NCBI RefSeq assembly: GCF_017571465.1
Contig: NZ_JAGETV010000017.1
Coordinates: 1-51,370, forward strand
DNA: 51,370 bases
Direction of reading: 5' to 3'
Origin: Thiomicrorhabdus marina
Lineage (GTDB): Bacteria; Pseudomonadota; Gammaproteobacteria; Thiomicrospirales; Thiomicrospiraceae
Position 1 is the first letter of the stretch. The number at the start of each line of letters is the position of its first letter. Made by a program: the position numbers and the translations under genes. Under the pieces are notes generated by a model. It saw only the letters and a program-made list of their open reading frames with translations. It did no database searches and was not told where the DNA came from. Below are positions 39,090-47,919 of this stretch, piece by piece.

Positions 39090-39332
39090 TTATGCTTTGT
39101 TAATCAATTTGGCAACATAAAGCAAGATGCCGGCGCCGATGGTTGCTGTGATTATTGAGCCGATGAAACCATTGGCGGAAATCCCTAGTAAATTGAAGAC
39201 AAAACCGCCGATGACGGCACCAATGACGCCGATAATAATATTACCAAAAACGCCAAAGCCACGGCCTTTCATTAACTTTCCGGCTAACCAACCGGCAATT
39301 GCGCCGATAATGAGAAAAACGATTACATTCAT
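39090..39332 (-). CDS. GlsB/YeaQ/YmgE-type small membrane protein
   Basis: An 80-residue inner-membrane protein with three glycine-rich membrane segments. LIIGAIAGWLAGKLMKGRGF, then NIIIGVIGAVIGGFVFNLLG and a third helix match the transglycosylase-associated / YeaQ family. Members are often stress-induced; their mechanism is unclear. It is convergent with the mutarotase gene. Confidence 0.92.
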   Translation of the reverse strand: MNVIVFLIIGAIAGWLAGKLMKGRGFGVFGNIIIGVIGAVIGGFVFNLLGISANGFIGSIITATIGAGILLYVAKLINKA

Positions 39333-39509
39333 CTAGAGTCTATTCCTTTATGACTTAATTTACAGAGGAAGCTTCTCGAGACTGAATCTTATAACAGCCA
39401 TTGCTCACTAATAAGTTGATTTGAAATCAATTTATCCTCTCAAAAGCATGTCTTATACGTAATTTTAATTAATATAAAAGCATTACGTTCTATCCCGAGG
39501 CGCCTTTGT

Positions 39510-41921
39510 ATGATACTCGAACGAAAACTTACCTTTAACCTTCTTTTAACCATCGTTAGTTTAGTGACATTGATTTTATTAGTGTCCAGTTGGGTAATGT
39601 ACACCGAAATTAAATCCAATCGGTTTGATGCGGCACAAAATATGTTGATGCATCATGTTAAGGATGCCGGGATGGATGTAGGGTTGGAATTTAAGGCAAA
39701 AATAAGTGCCGCTTTGACATTGACCACTGATGACACGCTCACTGACGCTTTGCAGGAAAGTAACCAAATTTACGCTGCCTTAGATAGTGATCAGCGTCAG
39801 CAAAAAATAAAACAGTTGGATCAGCGTTGGCGCGCTTCCGAGGTTGAAGAACCATTCGTACAGTCCTATCTTTCCAACTCTGTCGCACAAGCTTTAAAGA
39901 ATCAAGAAGCGGCTTTCCCAAATGTTTACGGTGAACTGTTTTTAACCAACCGTTACGGTGCTTTGGTTGGCTCGACTGCCAAACTGACCACCCTGGCACA
40001 TGGTCATAAGTATTGGTGGAAAAATGCGTTTAAAGAAGGCTATGGGAGTATTTTCTTAGATGATCGTGGCTATGATGACAGTGTTGGAGACTATGTCGTT
40101 GGCGTTGTTGTGCCGGTCAAAAAGAATGGTGAAGTGATTGGCATTCTCAAAGCTAATGTGCGAGTGATAAGCGCTTTGGGCGAATTGGTGGTACGACATA
40201 ATGCGTTACAAGAATCTGAAATTCTGATTGCCCGCTCACAGGGGAAAATTGTGTTTCGAGAAGGTTTGGAGCCGTTAAGCAGAGAATTACCGCCACCATT
40301 AATGGATTTATTGAAGGTTCCAAATCTGGAAAGCAGACAAGTTAAGTTGAACGGTGTCGATTACTTTGTTAGTCAAGCACCGTTGAAAATAGATTTCCTT
40401 GGTAATTTTGTCGAGCTGGGTGGCACTCCTTCTTCCATTGATCATTCTCAGGGCAATATGGGTGAAAACTGGCATATTTTTGCCTTAAGAAGTACAGATA
40501 GTGTTTTGTCTTCATGGTTTGATCGACAACCCAAACTTATCATCGGCGTTTTTATTCTTGTCATTTCGACCTTGCTCATTGGTTGGTGGGCAGCAAGGGT
40601 GATCAGCCATCAACAGTCCGAACTCCGTCGTCACCTAGACCGCTATAATCAGCAATTAAAACATGACGTCGAGGTAGCTATTAATGAGCGTAAAGCTGCT
40701 CAGGAAATTCTGCAACATCAATCCAAAATGGCCATTATGGGGGAGATGATTGGTTTAATTGCTCATCAATGGCGGCAGCCGCTCAATGTTTTGTCGATTC
40801 GTATTCAGAAACTACGCCATAGCTATTTAGAAAACAAAGTGGATGCGGCGTTTATTGATGAATTTATTGAAAGTACTCAGCGAAATATTGAATACATGTC
40901 GCAGACGATTGATGATTTCCGAAGTTTTTTCCGTACCGATCGTGTTAAGCGCCCATTCGAGTTAAAGCAAATTATTTATGAGGTGCTGAATCTACAAGGA
41001 ACTCTTCTTAAAAAGCATAATATTGATGTGACTATCGAAGGCAAGCCTTTGCATCTTGTCGGTTTAAAGAATGACATCAAACAGGTATTTATGAACCTGT
41101 TCAGTAACTCTAAGGATGCGTTTATTAAGCAGTCTGTTTATCATCCTCGAGTTTGGATTCGGGTAACTGAGACGGGTGTTAGCTTTGAAGATAATGCCGG
41201 CGGCGTTCCAGAAACAACCTTGTCTAAATTATTTAATGCTTACTTTACGACCAAACCGGAAGGGTCGGGGACAGGATTGGGTCTACATATGTGTAGACAG
41301 ATTGTTGAAGAGAAAATGGGCGGAACTATCCAAGCGAGTAACACCCCAAATGGTTTAAAAATCGTAATGAATTTCTCGACAACGGCTATTTTTGACTCAG
41401 ATGAGGTTGATGAACCGGAAGAATCGGTTGACATGAATTTTTCAGCACCTGCTACAGAGGCTTCTCTGGATGGCTCGGTTAAACAAGAAAATTCCAGTGC
41501 GATGCTAAATGTACAGGAATTGAAAAAAGCCAAAGAGCAGGGCGTAAAATCAGTTTTGTTGGTTGATGACGATGAAATTAGTCGCACTATTCTCGACGAG
41601 TTTTTGACGGCTAACGGCTATATAGTAAGTAATTTGGAAAATGGCCAGCAAGCGCTAGAAATACTTTCTCACTCCGAATATTTATTCGACTATGTTCTAA
41701 TGGATATCCAAATGCCGGTTTTAGATGGCATTGACGCTACCAAAAAAGCTCGTCACAGAGGGGTTTCGATACCTATTCTGGGCTTGTCTGCCTATACGGA
41801 TGTTGAGCATCAAAAGGCGGCCAAAGAAGCCGGTATGTTAGGGTTGGTTAGTAAGCCTATTAACGCTGAGAAATTATTGGTGCGACTAAGTGAAATCGAT
41901 AAAAATAGTGATCATACATGA
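39510..41921 (+). CDS. Hybrid sensor histidine kinase with receiver domain
   Basis: An 803-residue membrane signalling protein. There is a first membrane helix at about 8-29, a large periplasmic sensor (30-342, probably a double-Cache-type fold, with YGELFLTNRYGALVGST), and a second helix at 343-362. Then come a short coiled coil, the HisKA dimer domain with phospho-His419 (LIAHQWRQPLNVLS), the ATPase domain (N box NLFSNSKDAF, GSGTGLGLHMC at 585-595) and a C-terminal receiver with Asp732 in LMDIQMPVLDG. No separate response regulator or output gene is adjacent, so its target lies elsewhere. The ligand is unknown. Confidence 0.94.
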   Translation: MILERKLTFNLLLTIVSLVTLILLVSSWVMYTEIKSNRFDAAQNMLMHHVKDAGMDVGLEFKAKISAALTLTTDDTLTDALQESNQIYAALDSDQRQQKIKQLDQRWRASEVEEPFVQSYLSNSVAQALKNQEAAFPNVYGELFLTNRYGALVGSTAKLTTLAHGHKYWWKNAFKEGYGSIFLDDRGYDDSVGDYVVGVVVPVKKNGEVIGILKANVRVISALGELVVRHNALQESEILIARSQGKIVFREGLEPLSRELPPPLMDLLKVPNLESRQVKLNGVDYFVSQAPLKIDFLGNFVELGGTPSSIDHSQGNMGENWHIFALRSTDSVLSSWFDRQPKLIIGVFILVISTLLIGWWAARVISHQQSELRRHLDRYNQQLKHDVEVAINERKAAQEILQHQSKMAIMGEMIGLIAHQWRQPLNVLSIRIQKLRHSYLENKVDAAFIDEFIESTQRNIEYMSQTIDDFRSFFRTDRVKRPFELKQIIYEVLNLQGTLLKKHNIDVTIEGKPLHLVGLKNDIKQVFMNLFSNSKDAFIKQSVYHPRVWIRVTETGVSFEDNAGGVPETTLSKLFNAYFTTKPEGSGTGLGLHMCRQIVEEKMGGTIQASNTPNGLKIVMNFSTTAIFDSDEVDEPEESVDMNFSAPATEASLDGSVKQENSSAMLNVQELKKAKEQGVKSVLLVDDDEISRTILDEFLTANGYIVSNLENGQQALEILSHSEYLFDYVLMDIQMPVLDGIDATKKARHRGVSIPILGLSAYTDVEHQKAAKEAGMLGLVSKPINAEKLLVRLSEIDKNSDHT

Positions 41922-41995
41922 TTAGGTTTGCACTTCCCTAGCAAAAGCTACGACAAGCCTTGGCCTTTATTGAAGTTTAGGTAGATACAAGATTA

Positions 41996-42499
41996 GTGAG
42001 TGACAGCGAAAAACTACGATTAGAGCACCAAGCGGCGAAACTGTTTATGCATCGTTACGAAAGACAATTTGCTGTGCCGATGCGTCATATTTGGCATAAC
42101 TCACCGCGTAAGCCGGATGTCAGTTGTTATCTAGATGGTAAACAGTTGGATTTGGAAATTGCTCACCTCTATGGTAGCGAGGAAGAAGCTAAACAGGTCT
42201 TGGGCAGAAGTTTGTCGGCTCGAACCAAGAAGGCTCTGCAACATCTGCAAAAAACACCGCCAACCCATCGCTTGCTCGAAGCGCTTAACCAAGTACTATT
42301 GAGTAAATCCAAGAAATGCTATGACTCGAAAAAAGTCTGGCTGGTCATTCGTAACCTCAATCCGCACTGGCAAACTGCGGAATTCGCTCAGCACTCGCAT
42401 CTTATTGCGCAAATCGACCATCATCCATTTGAACAAATCTGGCTGCTCAGCAATCACGATCATGGATTGGAATGTAATATTTTGCGTTTGGATGCTTAA
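41996..42499 (+). CDS. Protein of unknown function
   Basis: A 167-residue soluble protein starting at GTG 41996. It is basic and His-rich. The stretch KPDVSCYLDGKQLDLEIAHL recalls the strand-loop-strand core of PD-(D/E)xK nucleases, but the Lys of ExK is replaced by Ala, so I do not claim a nuclease. Near the end come HHPFEQIWLLSNHDHGLE. It follows the kinase gene by 74 bases and converges with the HEPN/MNT pair, its stop overlapping the MNT stop in the sequence TTAA. Confidence 0.55.
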   Translation: MSDSEKLRLEHQAAKLFMHRYERQFAVPMRHIWHNSPRKPDVSCYLDGKQLDLEIAHLYGSEEEAKQVLGRSLSARTKKALQHLQKTPPTHRLLEALNQVLLSKSKKCYDSKKVWLVIRNLNPHWQTAEFAQHSHLIAQIDHHPFEQIWLLSNHDHGLECNILRLDA

Positions 42500-42822
42500 G
42501 AACGCAGATAGAAATCTCGCCCGACTCGATTGATATGCTCAATTAAATCAGGATTATCGATTTGTTGGAAAATGGATAGGTCTATTTGATATGGCAGTAA
42601 GAGGTCATCCAATTCACTTTCCAGGTGGGTGAAGGTTTGCCAATCAAGCGTATTCATTATTGTTAAATCAATATCCGAGGCTGGACGAAAGGTTCCTTTG
42701 GCGCGAGATCCGTAAATGACCACTTTTGTAACTTGCGGGAAGGCAGAAAAAACAGACTGGATTTTGCTTAAGTCGTTTCTGTTTAAGCCAAATATTTCAG
42801 GAGAGGGTTTAGTCATCAGCAT
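42496..42822 (-). CDS. mntA: MNT-type nucleotidyltransferase antitoxin
   Basis: About 108 residues. The minimal nucleotidyltransferase core is Gly38-Ser39, ten residues, Asp50-x-Asp52 (YGSRAKGTFRPASDIDLTI). In the HEPN/MNT systems the MNT partner adds AMP to the HEPN toxin and silences it. The frame is open to 42975, but that part lies inside the HEPN gene; the realistic start is one of two ATGs (42822 or 42816) that overlap the HEPN stop, which implies coupled translation. The gene name follows the family and is not proven for this pair. Confidence 0.82.
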   Translation of the reverse strand: MLMTKPSPEIFGLNRNDLSKIQSVFSAFPQVTKVVIYGSRAKGTFRPASDIDLTIMNTLDWQTFTHLESELDDLLLPYQIDLSIFQQIDNPDLIEHINRVGRDFYLRS

Positions 42823-43231
42823 ATTGTGATTTCTGTAAGAAGGTATTGAAGAATTCTGAAAATAGCTGAGAATACTGCGTTTGAATGTTCTGCAAAATTT
42901 GTTGAGCAGTTTCTTCGTTGTATGTATGGACGGTTCGATTACGGTCCTGCAACATTGCGAGCCAAGCGTGACCATCGGAGATTAATTCGCGCTTGAAGCC
43001 TTCACGAATTGCATCGCGAGAGCCGGAAATAGTCTCAGCGCCTTGCCAAACTAGGTAGTCGCGTAATACATTCCAAGCCAACTCGTAGGTAAATTCAAAT
43101 GCTTGAATTGTGCCTTGTTTTTCGATATTGCTTAGAGGCCGTTGTTCCATTAAATCCAAAGCTTCTTTTAGTTGCGAATAGGCTTTTTGGAAGTGGTTAA
43201 AACGTTGTAGCCAGCGAATATCTTGCGTCAT
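42809..43231 (-). CDS. hepT: HEPN-family toxin (nucleotidyltransferase substrate-binding type)
   Basis: A 140-residue helical protein of the HI0074-like group. FEFTYELAWNVLRDYL is the family's signature helix, and the RNase motif R-x4-H is intact as Arg97 and His102 in DRNRTVHTYNE. HEPN proteins of this kind cut RNA until modified by the partner MNT protein. It overlaps the mntA start by about 14 bases. All catalytic residues in both genes are present, so the module looks functional. Confidence 0.87.
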   Translation of the reverse strand: MTQDIRWLQRFNHFQKAYSQLKEALDLMEQRPLSNIEKQGTIQAFEFTYELAWNVLRDYLVWQGAETISGSRDAIREGFKRELISDGHAWLAMLQDRNRTVHTYNEETAQQILQNIQTQYSQLFSEFFNTFLQKSQYADD

Positions 43232-43277
43232 GGTCGGAATGTCCTAAAAATGGATGGTTGAATTGTAGCATGACTTT

Positions 43278-44546
43278 TTATGACACAGAATTACACTGGA
43301 GGAGTGTCTTCTGCATTCTTTGTATTGCTTGCTGCAATGTCTTTGTGCTCACTGCTAAATTAATCCGCATATAACCTTTCCCTACCTCGCCAAAACTCAG
43401 GCCATCGTTTAGCCCCAGTTTGCAGTCGTTGATTAGCCACGCTTTTAGCTCTTGTTGGTTGTCGAACATTTCAGAGAAATCCAGCCACACTAGATAGCCT
43501 GCTTGCGGTTGCATGACGTTGACTTTCGGATAGTGTTCAGAGAGGAAACCGCTAAAGGTTTGGATATTGTTTTGCAGGTGCTGTTTTAATAATGGCAGGT
43601 ATTCACGGCCTTGTTGTGAATAGGCGGAAATAGTCGCGTGAAGGGCAAAGGTATTGAGGTCATGAATTGAATTCTGCTGGCAAATTTGCGTGTACTGTTT
43701 GCGTAGTTGGGGGTTGTCAATAATCGCATAGCCGACCTGAAGACCGCCAAGATTAAAGGTTTTGCCGGGGGAGGATAGGGTAATGGTTTGTTGTGCGATG
43801 TCTTCCGATAGGCTTGCCATTGGAATATGTTGATGTGGCGCAAAAGTTAGGTCGGAATGGATTTCGTCGGAAAGAATCACGACGTTATGACGCAAACAAA
43901 TCTCTGCCAATTGTTGCAGTTCTTCTTTGGACCAAACGCGACCGGATGGGTTTTGCGGATTGCAGAACAGCAAAAGTTTCACGTGAAACTTTTTGATGGC
44001 GGTTTCAATGGCGGCAAAGTCCATTTCGTAGCGCTCATTATTCAAAACTAATGGTACTTCGATGGTTTGCCGGCCATTGGCTTGCGGTGCGTTAAGAAAC
44101 GGTGGATAGATTGGCGGCATTACCAAAACGCCATCCCCCGCTTGGCTGAAAGCTTGCACTGCCATAAAGAAACCGTTGGCGACATTATGGGTGAAGCGGA
44201 TATGGCTGCCTTGCACGACATAATGGTGTTGCGCTTGCCAGTCGATAATCGATTGATATAAGGTTTCGGGCATTAGGTTATAGCCTAAAACGAGGTGTTC
44301 GAGCCGTTGTTGTAGCGTCTCGATAATAAACGGCGGCGTGGGTAAATCCATATCGGCAACCCACATCGGCAGGACATCGTCGGTGCCGAAAAGCCTTTGC
44401 CGTAAATCGTATTTTTCGGCAAAGGTATTTTCGCGGTTTATTGCCTGCGTAAAACCTTGTTCAATCGCCGCGATATGCTCGCGGCTTAAATGCGGATTGT
44501 CGGCTGTAACAGGCGAGTTTAATTCGGCTTTTAACGTTTTTTCCAT
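43278..44546 (-). CDS. ovoB: PLP-dependent C-S lyase, probable OvoB
   Basis: A 422-residue MalY/PatB-type fold-I PLP enzyme. DVLPMWVADMDLPTP is at 57-71, YNLMPETLY at 89-97, NPQNPSGRVW at 197-206, Asp227 in LSDEIHSD and the PLP lysine is Lys262 in SPGKTFNLGGL. Its start overlaps the end of ovoA by 16 bases. This context makes it the sulfoxide lyase (OvoB) that releases 5-thiohistidine from the OvoA product, not a general cystathionine beta-lyase. The enzyme class is certain, the substrate inferred. A parS-like site is embedded in the coding sequence at Lys186-Phe-His-Val-Lys190. Confidence 0.85.
   Translation of the reverse strand: MEKTLKAELNSPVTADNPHLSREHIAAIEQGFTQAINRENTFAEKYDLRQRLFGTDDVLPMWVADMDLPTPPFIIETLQQRLEHLVLGYNLMPETLYQSIIDWQAQHHYVVQGSHIRFTHNVANGFFMAVQAFSQAGDGVLVMPPIYPPFLNAPQANGRQTIEVPLVLNNERYEMDFAAIETAIKKFHVKLLLFCNPQNPSGRVWSKEELQQLAEICLRHNVVILSDEIHSDLTFAPHQHIPMASLSEDIAQQTITLSSPGKTFNLGGLQVGYAIIDNPQLRKQYTQICQQNSIHDLNTFALHATISAYSQQGREYLPLLKQHLQNNIQTFSGFLSEHYPKVNVMQPQAGYLVWLDFSEMFDNQQELKAWLINDCKLGLNDGLSFGEVGKGYMRINLAVSTKTLQQAIQRMQKTLLQCNSVS
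43975..43990. promoter_or_regulatory. parS: parS-like centromere site
   Basis: AGTTTCACGTGAAACT matches the general bacterial parS consensus TGTTTCACGTGAAACA at 14 of 16 positions, missing only the two outermost bases, and the palindrome extends perfectly to 22 bp (43972-43993). It lies within the ovoB coding region, about 35 kb from parB in this window. No second site of this quality was seen. Confidence 0.85.
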
Positions 44547-46705
44547 AGCGTGACTTGCGATAACGTATGTTGGAATTTACGACGGGTCTCGCGAATCACA
44601 AACGGAATGTCTTCTGCTTCGCGAATCATCTCAAAGTCATCCGCTAGCAGGTTCTGTAGAGTCTCCAAGGTGGTGACGTTTTCGCCGCTCTGGCTATCCT
44701 TATAGCCGCCAAGCCAGTTTTCTTTCTGAGTGAAGGTTTCGTCCCAGCTATATGGCGACGAAACCATCAGCAAGCCACCGTTATTGAGACGATGTGCCAC
44801 ATCTTGCAGGAATTTCTTAGGCTCATACAGACGGTCTAACAGATTGACGGCCACAATCATATCGTAACCGGTGAAAATCGGTTTCATATTGCTGGCATCT
44901 TGCTGAAGAAATTCACATTTGCTGGCGGTTTTTTCTAAATCCAAATCACGTAATGTTTGTTCTTTAAAATCCATAATCTCGCCTTCTTGCGGGATGGTAT
45001 AAAGAATCGAGCCGGTGGTTTGCAGTTGGTTGGCGATACGGATAAAGCGTGCAGAGAAGTCTAGGCCGGTAACCTCATTGAAGTACTTCGCCAGTTCAAA
45101 ACTGGCGCGACCGACTGAGCAGCCGACTTCCAGCACGCGTAAATCGTTGCGTTGATTGAAGTCCGCATCGGCTTTGATGGCATCGATTGCGTAATTGGCA
45201 TAGGTTTTCGCGAAGTTCGGCACATTGAAGTATTCGTCACCGAAGTGGAATTCGCAGTACTGTGCCACTGAGCTATCGGTCTCATAGGTTGAGAATTCGG
45301 TTTGTACGCTTGCATCGGATTCAATATAGCGGAAGCCGGCATGTTGGAAGAAGTGACGACGGAATGCATATCGCGAATGGCCGTTGATTTCATTACCGGT
45401 GGAGATCCAGCTACCGCCCTTAAAGATATTGTGTTGGTTGTCGTAAGTTGGCGTAGTGAAATCGTCGTATAGCGGGTGTACCTTAAAGCCGTCAAACGGG
45501 TAAATTGGCGTTTGCGTCCACTGCCAGACATTGCCGAGCACATCATAAAAATTTCCGGCTGCACATTGATCTACCGGCGTCGAAGAGGCGTGTTTTTGTA
45601 GATTCCAGTTAGCATTATCTTGATATTCCATAGCGTTGCTGAAATCACGCAGACGTAACCACTCGTCTTCGCTTGGTAGGCGAATTGGTTTGCCGGTTTG
45701 TTCGGCTTTCCAGCGACAGAAAGCACTGGCTTCATGGAAGTTGACTTCGGCCGGCCAACTCGACGGCATAGCAATCTCTTCGGTCATGCAGCGCAGATAC
45801 CATTCGCCATCTTTTTGCAGCCAAAAAGTTGGATGCTTGACCGGCGAGTAGTCGCGCCAGCGATTGCCTTCTTCATCCCAGTATTTATCGTTTAAGTAAC
45901 CATCGGCGTCAATAAATGCCAAGAATTCTTGATTGCTGACCAGATATTTGCTGGCTTTGAACTCTTGCACAAAAGCTTGATGTTGGCCGTATTCGTTATC
46001 CCAGCCATAGTATTCGGCCGGGTCTTGGTTATTGATGACCACATCGCCGGCACTGACCGATAATAAGTCGTTTTCTGGCGCTGGGCTGTCTTGATCTGGG
46101 CAGATAGGGAAAAGCTCGCTTGATACGACCGATTCAATCGGTAGCTGACGAATTAAAACCGATGAGGTTTCCAAGTGGATACGTTCATGTTCGATGCCCA
46201 TCATTACCGGCCACAGCGGGCTTTGCCAGTCAATAGGCATTGTGAATTCGGTATTGTCTATTAGGTCATTGACTGCGGCGCGAACTTGGTCTCGGTAGTT
46301 GCGCACGTCTTGCACGCTTGGCCACTCGTAATGAGCATCATTTAAATCGTCCCACGACATCTCGTCGACGCCAACCGCACACATCGATTCGATTTTTGGG
46401 TCGATACGCTCGGGTAGCAGTTTTGCCAGCACAAGTTTATTGGTGAAGAAGGTGGCCGTATGGCCGAAGTAGAAAATCAGAGGGTGGCGTAAACTGCATG
46501 GACGAAGATAGTAGGCTTCGTCATTCGCCAACGTATCGAACAGCGCTTCGTAGACATCAAAAGTTTGGTTGAAATAGGCTTTGATCTCTGCGCGCTTGGC
46601 TTCTACATTGCCGCGGTTCAGTACGATATTGTGTGAGATTAACTGGGTTTGCTGAGAAATCGGCATCGCTTTAGTAAAGGCGTCGATTGAGTATGCAGTT
46701 TCCAT
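44531..46705 (-). CDS. ovoA: OvoA: 5-histidylcysteine sulfoxide synthase / thiohistidine methyltransferase
   Basis: OvoA couples cysteine to histidine with O2 at a non-haem iron, and its C-terminal domain later methylates 5-thiohistidine to ovothiol A. The 724-residue protein has a DinB-like domain with His82 (FGHTATFF) and the iron motif His173-x3-His177-x-Glu179 (IEHERIHLE), a sulfatase-modifying-factor-type (FGE) domain at roughly 220-470 (RLPSEDEWLRLRDF, YDVLGNVWQWTQTPIYPFDG), and a SAM methyltransferase from about 500 (LRVLEVGCSVGRASFELAKY). AGGA precedes ATG. It overlaps ovoB, forming a two-gene operon. Confidence 0.95.
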   Translation of the reverse strand: METAYSIDAFTKAMPISQQTQLISHNIVLNRGNVEAKRAEIKAYFNQTFDVYEALFDTLANDEAYYLRPCSLRHPLIFYFGHTATFFTNKLVLAKLLPERIDPKIESMCAVGVDEMSWDDLNDAHYEWPSVQDVRNYRDQVRAAVNDLIDNTEFTMPIDWQSPLWPVMMGIEHERIHLETSSVLIRQLPIESVVSSELFPICPDQDSPAPENDLLSVSAGDVVINNQDPAEYYGWDNEYGQHQAFVQEFKASKYLVSNQEFLAFIDADGYLNDKYWDEEGNRWRDYSPVKHPTFWLQKDGEWYLRCMTEEIAMPSSWPAEVNFHEASAFCRWKAEQTGKPIRLPSEDEWLRLRDFSNAMEYQDNANWNLQKHASSTPVDQCAAGNFYDVLGNVWQWTQTPIYPFDGFKVHPLYDDFTTPTYDNQHNIFKGGSWISTGNEINGHSRYAFRRHFFQHAGFRYIESDASVQTEFSTYETDSSVAQYCEFHFGDEYFNVPNFAKTYANYAIDAIKADADFNQRNDLRVLEVGCSVGRASFELAKYFNEVTGLDFSARFIRIANQLQTTGSILYTIPQEGEIMDFKEQTLRDLDLEKTASKCEFLQQDASNMKPIFTGYDMIVAVNLLDRLYEPKKFLQDVAHRLNNGGLLMVSSPYSWDETFTQKENWLGGYKDSQSGENVTTLETLQNLLADDFEMIREAEDIPFVIRETRRKFQHTLSQVTLWKKR

Positions 46706-46844
46706 AAATCTTCCTATGAGTTTTCTTTAGAAAATAAAAATCAATCTAAGCATCCTAGCATGATTTAAATATCTTTGTATAAGTTGTGTATATGAGCTGA
46801 AAGAGTATTTGATGCAAATGTGCCAAGAGGTGTTAGGAGGGGGT

Positions 46845-46871
46845 AATAAAAAACCCGCGCAAGGCGGGTTT
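46845..46871 (-). terminator. Rho-independent terminator of rpoH
   Basis: On the minus strand AAACCCGC pairs with GCGGGTTT around a five-base loop, followed by a T run (A run at 46848-46853 on the plus strand). It directly follows the rpoH stop. Confidence 0.93.
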
Positions 46872-46877
46872 AGAGCG

Positions 46878-47768
46878 TTAGGCAATCATTTGGTTTTTCA
46901 GCTTGTTGAGGGCTTGTTTCTCAACTTGGCGAATACGTTCCATCGAGACGCCGTATTCTTGTGAGAGTTCCTTCAAACCGACTTTATTTTCCGATAGCCA
47001 GCGTTTTTGCAAAATGTCGCGGCTGCGTTCGTCTAACGTAGCCAAGGCATTTTGCATGCGTTGCATTTCATATTCCGCTTGGCTTTCTTGTTCGATAACT
47101 AACGCAGGATCGGCTTCTTGACTGACTAATACCGGGAAAGTAGTGTTTTGGTTGTCGTCATCTTCAGGCAGATCAACCGAGATGTCTTTACCATACAGGC
47201 GGCTTTCCATTTCCAGCACGTCTTTACGAGTTACACCGAGTTCATTCGCAAGCGCATCGGCGTCTTTATTGCCGAACCATTCAAGCGATTTTTTGCTGCT
47301 ACGTAGTTTAAAGAACAGTTTGCGCTGGGCTTTTGTGGTTGCAGTTTTAACGATACGCCAGTTACGGATGACATATTCGTTGATTTCGGCGCGAATCCAA
47401 TGTACGGCGAAAGTCATTAGTCGAACGCCTTCTTCTGGATTAAAGCGTTTCACTGCTTTCATCAAGCCGATATTCCCTTCTTGGATAATATCGCCTAGAG
47501 GTAAGCCATAACCGTTATAAGAACGGGCAACGGGTACCACATAACGTAGTGATGAAAGAATTAATTGACGGGCTGCATCCAAATCTTTCTGGTAGTACAG
47601 ACGTTCAGCCAACTCGCGTTCTTCGTTGGCGTTTAACTGATGGATGGTTTGCACAGTGCGTAGATAAGCCTCCAGGTTTTTACCCGGTGCCATATCTAAA
47701 ACAGAAGCAGGCGCAACAGCCAGTTCATTTCTAGAGACGTTGGTTTTAGCTAATAAGTTAGCGGACAT
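46878..47768 (-). CDS. rpoH: RNA polymerase sigma-32 factor RpoH
   Basis: RpoH directs heat-shock transcription. The 296-residue protein has sigma region 2 (LRYVVPVARSYNGYGLPLGD, then IIQEGNIGLMKAVKRF), the HWIRAEINEYVIRNWRIVK stretch, the RpoH box QRKLFFKLR at 148-156 and region 4 with SMERIRQVEKQALNKLK. A clear housekeeping-type promoter lies upstream. No ftsEX genes are adjacent, unlike in E. coli. Confidence 0.97.
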   Translation of the reverse strand: MSANLLAKTNVSRNELAVAPASVLDMAPGKNLEAYLRTVQTIHQLNANEERELAERLYYQKDLDAARQLILSSLRYVVPVARSYNGYGLPLGDIIQEGNIGLMKAVKRFNPEEGVRLMTFAVHWIRAEINEYVIRNWRIVKTATTKAQRKLFFKLRSSKKSLEWFGNKDADALANELGVTRKDVLEMESRLYGKDISVDLPEDDDNQNTTFPVLVSQEADPALVIEQESQAEYEMQRMQNALATLDERSRDILQKRWLSENKVGLKELSQEYGVSMERIRQVEKQALNKLKNQMIA

Positions 47769-47808
47769 ACTCTATTGACTCCAAAGTTAATCAGTTATCC
47801 AGCTATTC

Positions 47809-47837
47809 AATATACTGACAAATTTGAGGTATTTCAA
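47809..47837 (-). promoter_or_regulatory. Sigma-70-type promoter of rpoH
   Basis: Reading the minus strand, TTGAAA (47837-47832), a 17-base spacer and TATATT (47814-47809) form a near-ideal promoter. It ends about 40 bases before the rpoH ATG, leaving a short leader. Confidence 0.72.
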
Positions 47838-47919
47838 GAGAGCGCAGAGCTTATTTCATTATTTGTTAATATTTGGAGTAAGTTCTGTAAAAACAGGCGT
47901 TTACATGTTTGGTGGAGAG

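Noticed and set aside
42823-42975. Long form of the MNT antitoxin
   Set aside because: The upstream part of the frame lies inside the HEPN gene and has no similarity to the family; the ATGs at 42822/42816 fit.
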